A stretch of 64,000 bases of DNA. Source: Prochlorococcus sp. AG-388-F11. Its GTDB lineage: Bacteria > Cyanobacteriota > Cyanobacteriia > PCC-6307 > Cyanobiaceae. The position numbers and the translations under genes were made by a program. How positions within the stretch are numbered: the first letter of the stretch is position 1; the number at the start of each line of letters is the position of its first letter. Positions 1 to 10,110 of the stretch are shown piece by piece. The DNA lies in the NCBI GenBank assembly GCA_003279845.1, contig QCGP01000002.1, forward strand, positions 1 through 64,000, in the 5' to 3' direction. Under the pieces are notes generated by a model. It was not told where the DNA came from. It saw only the letters and a list, made by a program, of their open reading frames with translations, and did not search any database.

Positions 1-468
1 AATAATTTTGTTATTTAAATTTCTTTTTGAGGTTAAATATTTCATTGCTTCAACACCAAGAGAATTATTTAATTGAGACTTAAACCAATTTTTAGTGACT
101 CTTAGTATTTTATAAAGTTCTTCCTTTCGAGATAATTGTTTTCTATATGCTTCTAGTTGGGGACCCTCAAGATTTTCAACGTTAACATTATTTTTCTTCG
201 CGAGTGAAAGTACCACATCAGAAAAATTTGCACGAGTAAATTCCATTAAAAATTTGATAGAATTACCACCAGCACCACAAGAGAAACAGTAATAGAATTG
301 TTTACTTGGTGATACTGTCATAGAGGGCTTAGTATCATCGTGAAAAGGGCAAATTCCAACAAATTCTTTCCCTTTCTTCTTAAGGACAATATGTTCAGAT
401 ATAACATCAACAATATCTGCCTTTTCTTTAACCTCTTGAATAGTTCTTGGATGTATAGAATGAACCAT
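1..468 (-). CDS. dnaG: DNA primase DnaG, N-terminal part (cut by window edge)
   Basis: Makes RNA primers for chromosome replication. Reading the minus strand from an ATG at 466-468 gives 156 codons with no stop before the window edge, so the 3' end is missing. The N-terminus carries the CHC2 zinc-binding fold: CPFHDD near residue 40 and CFSCGAGG near residue 60, giving the Cys/His/Cys/Cys ligands, after the usual VHSIHPRTIQEVKEKADIVD-like opening. The catalytic TOPRIM domain lies outside the window. It is divergent from the exporter gene that starts at 563, with about 95 bases between them that must hold both promoters. The identification is firm. Confidence 0.95.
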   Translation of the reverse strand, partial: MVHSIHPRTIQEVKEKADIVDVISEHIVLKKKGKEFVGICPFHDDTKPSMTVSPSKQFYYCFSCGAGGNSIKFLMEFTRANFSDVVLSLAKKNNVNVENLEGPQLEAYRKQLSRKEELYKILRVTKNWFKSQLNNSLGVEAMKYLTSKRNLNNKII

Positions 469-562
469 TGAGATTTTTATTAAAAAATAATTAATGATTT
501 ATTTGTTATAGTTCAAAACCAAATAAGAATCTACATAATTTCACAATAAAACTATTTATTAA

Positions 563-1453
563 ATGATAAATATCGCAGAATTAGAAAAAAAATTAAATTC
601 ATTGAATAAGTTTAATTTGGTATTTGCCTCATTCTTCTTTAGTTTGATGACTTTGTGCGTAAAAAATATTGATAAAAGGATACCTATTTATGAATTGGTT
701 TTCTTTAGGTCTTTGCTAAGTCTAATTATTACATTATTAATAATTAATCTAAAAAATATAAACCCTTTAGGAAACAATAGACCATTACTTATTTTAAGAG
801 GTGTTTTAGGAACTCTAGCTTTAGTTTGTATTTTTTATGCGATAAGAAATATGCCTCTTAGTATATCTACTGTCATTCAGTACACATATCCTATTTTTAT
901 ATCTATATTTGCTGGCATATTTATAAACGAAAAAATAACTCGGAATTTGGTTTTTGCTTTAATTATTGGCTGGATTGGAATGTTAGTGATATTAAATCCA
1001 GCTCAGTTATCAACTATAAACGTTGAAATTGAAAATATTTCGATTGTAGTAGCATTTCTTGGATCAATTTGTACAGCATTGGCCTACGTAACAGTTAAGA
1101 AACTTTCATTTACTGAAGATGTTTATGTAATAATTGAATATTTTCCACTTGTTTCTTTAATAACATTATTGCCAATTGTATTAATCAACTGGGTTACCCC
1201 AAATTGGAATGAAATAATTTGGATATTTGGCATTGGTTTATTTACTCAATTAGGTCAGACTTCCTTGACTATAGGATTAAAAAACTTACCTGCATCTGAA
1301 GCCTCGACCATTAACTATTTACAAGTATTATTCGGATCAATATGGGGGATTTTATTTTTCAGTGAAATGATAAATATAAATTTTTTATTAGGGGCTTCAC
1401 TAGTTTTATTAGGAACTATTATATCTACTACCAAAATAATCAAAAGGACATAG
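563..1453 (+). CDS. EamA/DMT-family transporter
   Basis: A 296-residue integral membrane protein with about ten hydrophobic segments arranged as two EamA repeats (roughly residues 15-140 and 155-290). This is the drug/metabolite transporter layout. Family members export or import amino acids, nucleotides, sugars or other small metabolites, and the substrate cannot be read from sequence. Recognisable parts are the VFFRSLLSL segment in the first repeat and the NYLQVLFGSIWGILFFSE segment near the end of the second. The next gene begins 24 bases downstream, so this may head a short operon with it and ruvA. Confidence 0.8.
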   Translation: MINIAELEKKLNSLNKFNLVFASFFFSLMTLCVKNIDKRIPIYELVFFRSLLSLIITLLIINLKNINPLGNNRPLLILRGVLGTLALVCIFYAIRNMPLSISTVIQYTYPIFISIFAGIFINEKITRNLVFALIIGWIGMLVILNPAQLSTINVEIENISIVVAFLGSICTALAYVTVKKLSFTEDVYVIIEYFPLVSLITLLPIVLINWVTPNWNEIIWIFGIGLFTQLGQTSLTIGLKNLPASEASTINYLQVLFGSIWGILFFSEMININFLLGASLVLLGTIISTTKIIKRT

Positions 1454-1477
1454 AATGTTTATAGAATTTAAAAAAAA

Positions 1478-1834
1478 GTGAAATTCTTCTATTTGACTTT
1501 ATTATTTTGTTTTTCTCCTATTCTTCAAGTTAATGCCACAACTCCAAAGTCAGTAACTTGTACAAGAACAGAATATAGAGAGGAATATATTCCTGGAACA
1601 AAATCAAACCCAGGTTATGTAAAAAGTTATGAAGTGGATGTTGAAATACCCTGTGGAGGTCAAACTCAAGCAGGAAAAATTGATGATAATGACTGTAGTG
1701 AAGGTTCAGTTATTGGAGGACTTCTAGGAGCTGGGATAGCACTTTCATCCTCTAGAGGTAAGGATAGATTTTGGGCCGTACCTGCTGGTGGAACTGCAGG
1801 AGCATTAATTGGATGTCAGGTGGATGGTGGTTAA
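1478..1834 (+). CDS. Secreted glycine-zipper protein of unknown function
   Basis: 118 residues starting at GTG; the upstream ATG at 1455 is in another frame and stops at once. Residues 1-20 are a signal peptide ending near VNA. The C-terminal half holds a glycine-zipper hairpin of the 2TM type (GGLLGAGIA, then PAGGTAGALIGC). Cysteines near residues 28, 59, 73 and 114 could form disulfides in the periplasm or lumen. Glycine-zipper domains insert in or span membranes, but no specific role is known here. Its stop codon directly abuts the TTG start of ruvA, which suggests coupled translation. Confidence 0.6.
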   Translation: MKFFYLTLLFCFSPILQVNATTPKSVTCTRTEYREEYIPGTKSNPGYVKSYEVDVEIPCGGQTQAGKIDDNDCSEGSVIGGLLGAGIALSSSRGKDRFWAVPAGGTAGALIGCQVDGG

Positions 1835-2512
1835 TTGATTAGTTGGATATGTGGAGAACTAGTTGAATCATGGCAAACAAATCAAAAATTTTTTGTTTTA
1901 ATAAATTGTCAAGGATTAGGATATGAAATTCAAATATTAGAATCATTTTTTCTAAAATTAAAAAAAAATCAGATCACTAATAAAGAAATAACTCTTTGGA
2001 TAAAACACATTAAGAAAGAAGATTCAGATTTATTATTTGGTTTTACATCGAAGGATCAAAAAAATTTCTTTATTGAAATTTTAAATATTAGAGGTGTTGG
2101 ATCTCAAATTGGAATGGGGATATTAAATAAATTCTCTATAAGTGAACTCATCAATGCAATAAAAACACAAAACATAAAAATAATTAGTTCTGTCCCTGGT
2201 ATAGGGAAAAAAATGAGTGATAGATTAATTTTAGAATTAAAAAGTAAATTTAAAAAAGAAATACAAATTGAGGGAGAAAAAGGCAAAAATGAACTCGAGG
2301 TTAAGAATCCTGAAATCAAGAAAATGGTTGAAGACCTTCAGTTAACTTTACAGTCTTTGAATTACACCAAAAATCAAATTAAAAGTATTTTGCCAGTAAT
2401 TGTCAAAGAAACTGATTACCTTACTAAAAAAGAAATAAATGCATCATTTGAGAATTTATTAAAATTAGCTATGAATCATTTAGACAATGATGGTAGTAAT
2501 ATAGTCAGATAA
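1835..2512 (+). CDS. ruvA: Holliday junction branch migration protein RuvA
   Basis: RuvA tetramers bind Holliday junctions and load the RuvB motor during recombinational repair. This 225-residue protein has the N-terminal OB fold (MISWICGELVE), two helix-hairpin-helix DNA-binding motifs (around IRGVGSQIGMGIL and SVPGIGKKMSDRLILELK) and the C-terminal RuvB-contacting helices. It is about 20 residues longer than the E. coli protein. The start is TTG with no base between it and the preceding stop, so expression probably depends on the upstream gene. ruvB is not in the window. Confidence 0.93.
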   Translation: MISWICGELVESWQTNQKFFVLINCQGLGYEIQILESFFLKLKKNQITNKEITLWIKHIKKEDSDLLFGFTSKDQKNFFIEILNIRGVGSQIGMGILNKFSISELINAIKTQNIKIISSVPGIGKKMSDRLILELKSKFKKEIQIEGEKGKNELEVKNPEIKKMVEDLQLTLQSLNYTKNQIKSILPVIVKETDYLTKKEINASFENLLKLAMNHLDNDGSNIVR

Positions 2513-2545
2513 CGTAGTAATATAGATTTAAGAAAAACAAATTTT

Positions 2546-2815
2546 ATGTCATTAGACACAGCTGAAAAACAAGAGCTTATTAAAACCCATCAAGTACATG
2601 CCACTGATACAGGATCAGCGGAAATTCAAGTTGCAATGCTCTCTAAAAGAATTTCAAAATTAAGTGACCACCTCCAAGGAAACATTCATGATTTCGCTTC
2701 AAGGCAGGGATTATTAAAAATGATAGGTAAAAGGAAAAGATTACTATCTTACCTAAAAGACAAAAATGTACAAAAATATCAAGATTTAGTAAAGAAAATT
2801 GGAATCAGAGGTTGA
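2546..2815 (+). CDS. rpsO: 30S ribosomal protein S15
   Basis: A primary 16S rRNA-binding protein of the 30S platform. The 89 residues match the usual length and contain the classic [16 protein letters not shown] and [21 protein letters not shown] blocks that contact the rRNA three-way junction and the 620/750 loop. The gene sits 33 bases after ruvA and 9 before the PAM68-like gene. pnp, its common partner in other bacteria, is not adjacent here. Confidence 0.98.
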   Translation: MSLDTAEKQELIKTHQVHATDTGSAEIQVAMLSKRISKLSDHLQGNIHDFASRQGLLKMIGKRKRLLSYLKDKNVQKYQDLVKKIGIRG

Positions 2816-2824
2816 TTTCAATTA

Positions 2825-3274
2825 ATGAAAAAAAAGCAATCCAAAAAAAAGATACAAAATAAAAAGAAAAAAAATTATTCTGAAAAAACAGCGTTTGCTA
2901 ATCTAGAAAAAACATCTAATACAGTTATTACCTCAAAGAAATCATCTGGTGGGATACCTAAATATGTTGCTGATAGAATGGCAAGAAGAATATTTTTTAC
3001 AGCAGGAATACCGACAATATTAGGAATGTCGGTTTTTGTTGTTAGCTACATTATCGTTACAAGAAATATTGCTGAAATACCTCCTTCTTCAACAATTGCA
3101 ATTTCAGCCTTATTTTTCTTATTAGGTCTAGCAGGATTAAGTTTTGGAATATTATCAGCTAGTTGGGATAAAGAGCCTGGATCTTTTTTTGGTATTGAAA
3201 ATATTCCAATGAATATACAACGAGCAAAAGCAGCCTTTAAACCTGCAACTCAAAATTTTGAGGAGAATGGTTAA
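2825..3274 (+). CDS. PAM68-family (DUF3464) photosystem assembly protein
   Basis: 149 residues. A Lys-rich soluble N-terminus (about 55 residues) is followed by GGIPKYVADRMARRIFFTAGIPT and two transmembrane helices (about residues 60-82 and 88-110), then a short tail with SWDKEPGSFFGIENIPMN. This layout is diagnostic for PAM68/DUF3464, which in plants and cyanobacteria helps early photosystem II assembly and chlorophyll insertion into CP47. It should sit in the thylakoid membrane. Its stop ends one base from the dnaE stop on the other strand, so the two genes converge. Confidence 0.85.
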   Translation: MKKKQSKKKIQNKKKKNYSEKTAFANLEKTSNTVITSKKSSGGIPKYVADRMARRIFFTAGIPTILGMSVFVVSYIIVTRNIAEIPPSSTIAISALFFLLGLAGLSFGILSASWDKEPGSFFGIENIPMNIQRAKAAFKPATQNFEENG

Positions 3275-3275
3275 T

Positions 3276-6200
3276 CTAGGAAACTAATGATTTCAAATTA
3301 ACTTGGAATGATTTATCTTCTAATAATTTGCATGCTCCCTGTATATCACCAATACAAAATTGTTCCCCAAATTTAACGTAAGTAACAGTATTTTTATTTC
3401 TTATTGCAGCTAAAACTGGAATCTTGATTCCACATCTACCTTTATCTGGTTTAAATTTAATTAAACAGTCTCTCAATGTATTTTGTACTCTTACATCTGA
3501 TGCTTGAGAACTTTCAAGATTAATAATAAGCAATTTAAGGTTATCTAATTCTCTACAATCATCAATTATTAATTGAGTTTTATCACTTTTTTTATCAATT
3601 GTTCCCCAAACCAATAATCTAGTATCAGTCAAAAGAAATTCTGATAATCTGACATAGGTTTTTGGGAAAACTATTGCTTCGCAACTTCCAGAAAGATCTT
3701 CTAGCTGAACTATAGCCATCCTATCTCCTTTTCTCGTTGTGATTTGCTTTAGCTCAGGGATCATTCCTACTAAAGAAACTTTGGTTCTATCTTTTGTTTC
3801 TTCTAACTGCGAAATGCTTATAGGAGATATAAGTTTTGCTGGCTTAGTTAAATGTTTTAGAGGATGGTCAGATAAGTAAAAGCCTAAGAGCTGCTTTTCT
3901 AACTTTAACTTCTCAATAAGTGAATAATCATCAACCTTAGCTAATTGTGAATCTGAAAAAGCAACATTAGAAAATTCTTCTTTAGAATCAAATAGATTTC
4001 CTTGCCCTGATAATCTATCACGATTTCTTGAAGAGGCCCACTCAACAACATGCTCGAGATCTGTCAATAACTGAGCTCTATTATTATCATTTGAAAACTC
4101 ATCTAGTGCTCCACAATGAATTAGAGATTCAAGACTTCTTTTGTTAAGAACATTAGAAGGTAAACGATCGCACAAATCTGATAATGACTTAAAGATTCCA
4201 AAACTATTACGGTTTTCAATTATATTTCTTATGGCAGAATCTCCTAAATTCTTAATTGCAGATAGACCGAATAAAATCTGATTATTCTTAATAGTGAAAT
4301 CAACCCCTGAAAAATTAATGCTAGGTGAAATAACTTCTATCCCCATGGAATAACAATTAGAAATATATCTTTGCATCTTGTCGCTAGAGCCAGAATTTAC
4401 ACTTAAAAGGGCTGCCATATATGCAACAGGAAAATGAGCTTTTAAAAATGCAGTTTGATAAGTTACGGCACCATAAGCAGTTGAGTGACTTTTGTTAAAA
4501 CAGTATTCTGCGAATAAAACCATTTGATCAAAAAGATCATTTGCTAATTTTTCATTAACTCCTTTCTTCATAGAACCGTCAACAAAAATATTCCTATGTT
4601 TTACCATCTCTGATACTTTCTTTTTCCCCATGGCTCTTCGAAGTAAATCAGCATCACCTAAAGAATACCCTGCTAAGTCTTGAGCAATTTTCATAATTTG
4701 TTCTTGGTAAACCATAATTCCATACGTTTCGGTAAGGATTGACTTAATAAAAGGATGAGGGAAATCAACCTTTTCGTTTCCATTTTTTCGATTTATGAAT
4801 TTAGGTATTAAGCCTGCATCAAGAGGACCTGGTCTATAAAGAGCCAGTATGGACGAAATATCCTCTAGAGAGTTAGGTTTGAAATCTTTAACAACCTGTT
4901 TCATACCAGATGATTCAAGTTGAAAAATTCCTTCAAGATCTCCTCTCCCAATAAGATCAAAAGTCTTACTATCATCTTGAGGTAAATCATCAATATTTAT
5001 TGTTTTTCCTGTGGATTGATTAATCAGAGAGACTGTCTTTTCAATCATCGTAAGATTCTTAAGACCCAAGAAATCCATTTTCAATAATCCAAGCGACTCA
5101 ATATCATCCATGGAATATTGAGTTATTATTTGTCCTTCATTATTCCTTTGAAGAGGTACAAGTTCATCGAGAGGATCTGATGCAATAACAACTCCTGCCG
5201 CATGTACCCCATATGTTTTATTAGTACCTTCAATTCTTAAAGCCAAATCAATCCATTTTTTTACCCTATCGTCATTATTATATTTATCCCTAAACTCTTG
5301 ACTAGGAGAATTCTTATCAATCATTTCATTGAGTTTATGAGGTTTACCTCTTACAACAGGTATTAACTTAGCCAGTTTATCTGCCTCTCCATAGGGAATA
5401 TCTAGAACCCTTGCAACATCTTTTAAAACCGCCTTAGAAGTCATTTTATTGAAAGTAATTATTTGCGCAACTTTGTCCTCTCCATATCGATTAGTAACAT
5501 AATCAATAACTTCATTTCTTCTATCAATACAAAAATCGGTATCAATATCAGGCATAGACTTTCTTGCAGGATTTAAAAATCTCTCAAACAATAATCCATG
5601 CTCAACAGGATCTATATTTGTGATTTGAAGAGCATAGGCTACTAATGAGCCTGCAGCAGAACCTCTACCTGGCCCTACTGGAATAGAGTTATCCCTAGCA
5701 AATTTGATATAGTCCCAAACAACCAAAAAATAATCAGGGAAACCCATATCCTTTATAATTTTTAATTCCGTAGATAGTCTTTTTTTATAAATCTCATCAA
5801 CTTCTGTAAGATCGTTTTTTTTAAGTCTTTTTATAAGACCTTCGTTAGATAATTGAGTTAGAAGGGAAAGTGAATCTTTTTCTTCCTTAAGAGGGAATTT
5901 TGGCATTCTATATTTACCAAACAAATCAAATACTTCAATTTTTTCAGATATTTCTACAGTATTGTTTACTGCCTCTTTAATTGATTCATCATCTATATGA
6001 TCATTAAAAAGTTCAAGCATTTCATTTTCACTTTTAATGTATTCTGTACCGGTATATCTCAATCGTTTTTCATCGCTTATTAATTTCCCTGTCAACACGC
6101 AAAGTAAAGCGTCGTGTGCTTCAACATCCATATTAGATATGTAGTGAGCATCGTTTGTCGCAATAACTTTTATTTTATGCTTCTTTCCAATTTTTAATAA

Positions 6201-6773
6201 TTCGACGTTAACAATTCTATCTTCAATAGAACCGTGATCTTGTATTTCTAGATAAAAATCATCTCCAAATATTTTTTTGTACCAAAGAGCTATATCTTCT
6301 GCTACATCTAATCTTCCTTTCAGGATGGCCTGCGGTATCTCTCCACCAAGACAAGCTGTAGAAACTATAAGGCCATCTCTATATTTACTTAAAAGAAATT
6401 TATCAATACATGGTCTGGAAAAAATACCACGACCTCTCATCCCATTTAAGTGACTAATTGTTGTTAACTTTACGAGATTCTTATAACCAGTATGATTTTT
6501 TGCTAAGACCACCAAATGATATCTTTTTTCTTTTTTAGGTTGAGGATCATCAATAGAACCATTAATCACATACATTTCATTACCAATAATTGGTTTTATA
6601 CCTTTCTCTTTACACTTCTTGACCAAATCAAGAACTCCATACATTACTCCATGATCGGTCAGAGCAATAGAATCCATTCCAAGATCACATGCTTTGTCTA
6701 CAATTTTAGAAATTTGACTTGCTCCATCAAGAAGACTGTAGTCACTATGGTTATGAAGAGAAACGAAACTCAT
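3276..6773 (-). CDS. dnaE: DNA polymerase III alpha subunit
   Basis: The replicative polymerase, 1165 residues from the ATG at 6773; a TTG two codons upstream is less likely. Domains in order are an N-terminal PHP domain (SLHNHSDYSLLDGA), the polymerase palm with PDIDTDF and the third aspartate in LLKMDFLGLKNL, the fingers, a helix-hairpin-helix region, and a C-terminal OB fold (VSLVGMIPELKQITTRKGDR). The position that carries a split intein in many other cyanobacteria (around EYCFNKSHSTAYG) is uninterrupted, so this is a single intact gene. gatA lies 84 bases upstream on the same strand. Confidence 0.97.
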   Translation of the reverse strand: MSFVSLHNHSDYSLLDGASQISKIVDKACDLGMDSIALTDHGVMYGVLDLVKKCKEKGIKPIIGNEMYVINGSIDDPQPKKEKRYHLVVLAKNHTGYKNLVKLTTISHLNGMRGRGIFSRPCIDKFLLSKYRDGLIVSTACLGGEIPQAILKGRLDVAEDIALWYKKIFGDDFYLEIQDHGSIEDRIVNVELLKIGKKHKIKVIATNDAHYISNMDVEAHDALLCVLTGKLISDEKRLRYTGTEYIKSENEMLELFNDHIDDESIKEAVNNTVEISEKIEVFDLFGKYRMPKFPLKEEKDSLSLLTQLSNEGLIKRLKKNDLTEVDEIYKKRLSTELKIIKDMGFPDYFLVVWDYIKFARDNSIPVGPGRGSAAGSLVAYALQITNIDPVEHGLLFERFLNPARKSMPDIDTDFCIDRRNEVIDYVTNRYGEDKVAQIITFNKMTSKAVLKDVARVLDIPYGEADKLAKLIPVVRGKPHKLNEMIDKNSPSQEFRDKYNNDDRVKKWIDLALRIEGTNKTYGVHAAGVVIASDPLDELVPLQRNNEGQIITQYSMDDIESLGLLKMDFLGLKNLTMIEKTVSLINQSTGKTINIDDLPQDDSKTFDLIGRGDLEGIFQLESSGMKQVVKDFKPNSLEDISSILALYRPGPLDAGLIPKFINRKNGNEKVDFPHPFIKSILTETYGIMVYQEQIMKIAQDLAGYSLGDADLLRRAMGKKKVSEMVKHRNIFVDGSMKKGVNEKLANDLFDQMVLFAEYCFNKSHSTAYGAVTYQTAFLKAHFPVAYMAALLSVNSGSSDKMQRYISNCYSMGIEVISPSINFSGVDFTIKNNQILFGLSAIKNLGDSAIRNIIENRNSFGIFKSLSDLCDRLPSNVLNKRSLESLIHCGALDEFSNDNNRAQLLTDLEHVVEWASSRNRDRLSGQGNLFDSKEEFSNVAFSDSQLAKVDDYSLIEKLKLEKQLLGFYLSDHPLKHLTKPAKLISPISISQLEETKDRTKVSLVGMIPELKQITTRKGDRMAIVQLEDLSGSCEAIVFPKTYVRLSEFLLTDTRLLVWGTIDKKSDKTQLIIDDCRELDNLKLLIINLESSQASDVRVQNTLRDCLIKFKPDKGRCGIKIPVLAAIRNKNTVTYVKFGEQFCIGDIQGACKLLEDKSFQVNLKSLVS

Positions 6774-6857
6774 ATTCAATCAATTTATATATATAAGATA
6801 GAGAAAAATTACAAAAGGTCTATGTTTTGTGATTACAAATTAATTTTTAATACAAAT

Positions 6858-8306
6858 TTAAAATAAAGGACTATTCTTAATTACCTGAGCATCAATTTCA
6901 AAAATATGTGCTGCATTTAATATTTTATCCTCTTCTAATACATTGCCAATTAGTTGTAGTCCAATTGGTAGCCCTTTAGCATCAAAACCACAAGGAATAC
7001 TTATAGCTGGGAGTCCTGCTAAATTCGCAGGAACAGTTAAGAGATCAGACAAATACATTGAAAGTGGATCATTAACAAAATCTCCTTTTAAAAAAGCTGT
7101 AGTTGGACATGTTGGAGTTAATAAAATATCTACTTTCTTAAAAGCATTATCAAAATCTTTTCTTATTAATGTTCTAACTTTTTGTGCTTTTTTATAGTAG
7201 GCATCACTGTATCCCGCGGACAAAGCATAGGTTCCTATCAGAATTCTTCTTTGAACTTCATCTCCGAATCCTTCAGCTCTACTTTTGGAAGTCATATCTA
7301 AAAGATTTGAACCTTTGTCTGATCTATAACCATATTTAACTCCATCATATCTAGCTAAATTTGCAGATGCTTCAGATGGAGCGATTACATAATATGTGGC
7401 AATACCATCGTTAAATCTAGGGCATTCAATTTCAATAATTTCAGCGCCTAATGTTTTGAATCTTTCAACTCCAGAAAGAACAGATTCCTTTACTTCTGGA
7501 TTAAGACCTGGATGATCAAAACATTCTTTAATGATTCCAATTTTCAAATCCTTTATAGATTTATTTAAATCACTTAAATAATTTGGTACAGGTTTATCAA
7601 GGCATGTTGAATCTAAAGGATCCTTACCAGATATTGAATAAAGAATTTCAGCAGCATCTGAGACAGTATTAGTAATTGGGCCAATTTGATCAAGAGAGCT
7701 AGCAAATGCTACCAGTCCCCATCTGCTAACTCTGCCATAAGTAGGTTTAAGACCTACAACACCACAAAAAGAAGCTGGTTGTCTTATTGATCCTCCTGTA
7801 TCAGAACCAATAGCCGCAGCACAAAATCCAGCGGCAACAGAAGCAGCACTACCCCCTGAACTTCCTCCTGGAACTCTATTAATATCCCAAGGATTTGAAG
7901 TGACACCAAATACAGAAGTTTCCGTTGAACTACCCATTGCGAATTCATCTAAATTTGTTTTTCCTAAACAAATTCCCCCTGAAGACCATAATTTACTTGA
8001 AGCTGTGGATTCATAAGGTGCAACGAAGCTTTTAAGCATTTTACTTGCACAAGTTGTTGGAACTCCTTTTGTGCATATATTATCCTTTATTGCTATTGGC
8101 ATCCCAGCAAGAGGAGGAAGCTTTTCTTTATTTTGTATTAATTTATCAATGTTCTCTGCTTGAGCAATTGCATTATCTTTTGTAGTACATATATATGAGT
8201 TAATTTCAGGATCTTTATGATCTATTTTGGCAAAAATATCGTGAATTAATTCCTTAACAGAAGCATTATTGCTAATAATTTCCTTTCTAAAAGAATTAAA
8301 ATTCAT
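6858..8306 (-). CDS. gatA: Asp-tRNA(Asn)/Glu-tRNA(Gln) amidotransferase subunit A
   Basis: GatA releases ammonia from glutamine for the GatCAB complex, which converts mischarged Glu-tRNA(Gln) to Gln-tRNA(Gln). The 482-residue protein has the amidase-signature catalytic triad: Lys in [10 protein letters not shown], a Ser in the [14 protein letters not shown] loop, and the nucleophile Ser in [14 protein letters not shown]. Length is normal. gatB and gatC are not adjacent, which is common in cyanobacteria. The DUF1816 gene precedes it by 30 bases on the same strand. Confidence 0.97.
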   Translation of the reverse strand: MNFNSFRKEIISNNASVKELIHDIFAKIDHKDPEINSYICTTKDNAIAQAENIDKLIQNKEKLPPLAGMPIAIKDNICTKGVPTTCASKMLKSFVAPYESTASSKLWSSGGICLGKTNLDEFAMGSSTETSVFGVTSNPWDINRVPGGSSGGSAASVAAGFCAAAIGSDTGGSIRQPASFCGVVGLKPTYGRVSRWGLVAFASSLDQIGPITNTVSDAAEILYSISGKDPLDSTCLDKPVPNYLSDLNKSIKDLKIGIIKECFDHPGLNPEVKESVLSGVERFKTLGAEIIEIECPRFNDGIATYYVIAPSEASANLARYDGVKYGYRSDKGSNLLDMTSKSRAEGFGDEVQRRILIGTYALSAGYSDAYYKKAQKVRTLIRKDFDNAFKKVDILLTPTCPTTAFLKGDFVNDPLSMYLSDLLTVPANLAGLPAISIPCGFDAKGLPIGLQLIGNVLEEDKILNAAHIFEIDAQVIKNSPLF

Positions 8307-8336
8307 TTCTTAACTTATTTATTAAAATTAAAGATA

Positions 8337-8552
8337 TCAAACAGTTAGTGGTTCTTCTTTTTTGCAGCGAACCAAACTATGTTTAATATTTTTAGACCCT
8401 TCATCAGAAAGATCTTTAATAAAAGAAGACATATTTTCTTTTAAACTTCGTTTAGTAATAAATGGGCCGAACCAATAAGTTCCACTTGGTTGATCTGTTT
8501 CAATTTTAGCCCACCAGGCTAATCCGAGTTGGTTTCCAAAATTTCTAATCAA
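8337..8552 (-). CDS. DUF1816 domain protein
   Basis: 71 residues from a TTG start. The block LAWWAKIETDQPSGTYWFGPF is the core of DUF1816, a small cyanobacteria-specific family of unknown function. In phycobilisome-bearing cyanobacteria these proteins have been connected with linker-like contexts, but nothing in this window shows such a role. The C-terminal part (about residues 30-71) is charged and probably helical. It lies 30 bases upstream of gatA on the same strand and may be co-transcribed. The name of the family is fairly sure; the function is unknown. Confidence 0.7.
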   Translation of the reverse strand: MIRNFGNQLGLAWWAKIETDQPSGTYWFGPFITKRSLKENMSSFIKDLSDEGSKNIKHSLVRCKKEEPLTV

Positions 8553-8699
8553 TTTATTTGGCCTATTAAGCCTTTAATTCTTGTTAAATTCTATACAATT
8601 TTGTAGTGAAAATTCAATAAATTATTATTAATCATAAAATTGTATTGAAACAACAACATTTTAGAGTTCTTTGATAAGAGTGATTACTAACAAAAAAAA

Positions 8700-9707
8700 T
8701 TATTTACTTGTCAATTGAAATAGTGATATAGCTGCCGCCACAGAGGCATTTAAACTTGAAGTCTTACCTTTGAGAGGAATGCTTAATATAAAATCGCATT
8801 TTTTCTGAATAAGCAATGAAATACCTTTATCTTCAGAACCAACTATAACTACCATGGGTGCTTTCTCTGAAAAATTCGAGATAGATAATTTACTATTTCC
8901 AGATAAACCAACGACAAGAAAACCCTTTTTTTTAAGCTCCTCAAGTGCTCTATTTAAGTTAACAACTCTACTTACTTGCAAGTGTTCTAAGGCTCCTGCA
9001 GCTACCTTGGCGACTGTTCCTGTCAATCCAGCAGATCTTCTCTGAGGAATAATTATGCCCTTGCAATTAAATGCTTCAGCTGATCTTATAATCGCACCAA
9101 CATTATGTGGATCAGTTATACCGTCTAATGCAAGTAATATAGGATTTGTACAGTTGTGTTTAGAAAAATCGATTAATTGTTCTAGGGGTATTGTTTTTGA
9201 GCATGCTAGCTGCAATACAACACCTTGATGTGAAGCACCATAAGTCAATTGCGAAAGCCTGTTCCAAGAAACTTCTTCAATGAGGACTCCTTTTGATTTA
9301 AGGTCCTTAAGCAAAATATAGAATTTGTCTGAAGAAAAGATTTCCGAAGTACACCAAATCCTATTAATCGCTCTTTTACTACTAAGAGCCTCAAAAACCG
9401 AATGCTTACCCCATATCCAATCATCAAAATTTCTCTTACTAGTTAACTCTTGATTATTGTTAGGATTTTTATTTGAAAATTCTGTACTAGATTTAAATAT
9501 TGGCTTTCTTCTTTTTGAAGATGAGAAATTATTATTTTTAAAATTTTTATTTAAATTTTCAACATTCTTATTTTTAGCAGAATTGTTTAAAAATCTTTCA
9601 TTTTTTTCTGATTGAGTTCTATTTTTTGAATAATAACCAAATTCCGAATTTTTTTTGTACTCATTATTATTTTTTTCAGGAAATTTTTTTTTAGAGGATT
9701 TTTTCAT
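8700..9707 (-). CDS. rlmB: TrmH-family 23S rRNA 2'-O-methyltransferase RlmB
   Basis: A SpoU/TrmH methyltransferase expected to methylate 23S rRNA guanosine 2251. The 335 residues comprise an Asn/Lys/Ser-rich, probably disordered N-terminus of about 90 residues, an L30e-like substrate-binding domain (from WIWGKHSVFEAL), and the trefoil-knot SAM domain with motifs LDGITDPHNVGAIIRSAEAF, VIVGSEDKGIS and IPLKGKTSSLNASVAA. The disordered leader is longer than in E. coli. It starts 4 bases after mrnC ends, so the two RNA-processing genes are likely one transcript. Exact target site is by family analogy. Confidence 0.88.
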   Translation of the reverse strand: MKKSSKKKFPEKNNNEYKKNSEFGYYSKNRTQSEKNERFLNNSAKNKNVENLNKNFKNNNFSSSKRRKPIFKSSTEFSNKNPNNNQELTSKRNFDDWIWGKHSVFEALSSKRAINRIWCTSEIFSSDKFYILLKDLKSKGVLIEEVSWNRLSQLTYGASHQGVVLQLACSKTIPLEQLIDFSKHNCTNPILLALDGITDPHNVGAIIRSAEAFNCKGIIIPQRRSAGLTGTVAKVAAGALEHLQVSRVVNLNRALEELKKKGFLVVGLSGNSKLSISNFSEKAPMVVIVGSEDKGISLLIQKKCDFILSIPLKGKTSSLNASVAAAISLFQLTSK

Positions 9708-9711
9708 AGGT

Positions 9712-10110
9712 TCAATTCATTTTTAATTCTAAATATTCAAAAAGTGTTGATAATCTTTGAGGATCTTTTAAAAATAGCCAGCCAATGAGAGTTTCAAAAC
9801 CAGTTGCTCTGGAGTATATGGTGGGGTCTGAAGACTTTGGATATCTCTTTGTCTTATTTCTAGCACGCCTAATTAGATCTATTTCATTTGAATTTAATAA
9901 ATGTTCAATTTGACTTAATGATTTTGATTGAGATTTTGCTTTTACTTCGTTTACTACTGATAAATGGAGATCTTTAGATTTTAAAGGAAAATGAACATGT
10001 CTTAGTCTTTGGTGAAGCTCCCATACCGAATCTCCAAGCCAAGCAAGTTGAATTACGCCTATATCCTCGGGAGATCCATATGGAACCAAGTTTTGAATCC
10101 AATAATTCAA
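9712..10110 (-). CDS. mrnC: Mini-ribonuclease III
   Basis: Mini-III is a dimeric RNase III-like nuclease without a dsRNA-binding domain that trims 23S rRNA precursors. The 132 residues include LAWLGDSVWELHQRLR (the GD..YE/WE metal-binding block) and RARNKTKRYPKSSDPTIYSRATGFETLIGWLFL, the conserved catalytic C-terminal block. The start is TTG and shares two bases with the TGA stop of the upstream STAS gene (TTGA), so translation is probably coupled. rlmB follows after 4 bases. Confidence 0.9.
   Translation of the reverse strand: MNYWIQNLVPYGSPEDIGVIQLAWLGDSVWELHQRLRHVHFPLKSKDLHLSVVNEVKAKSQSKSLSQIEHLLNSNEIDLIRRARNKTKRYPKSSDPTIYSRATGFETLIGWLFLKDPQRLSTLFEYLELKMN

Noticed and set aside
6516..6866. 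A 116-codon plus-strand frame across the dnaE start
   Set aside because: It is antisense to the 5' end of dnaE, has low-complexity aromatic composition and no recognisable domain.
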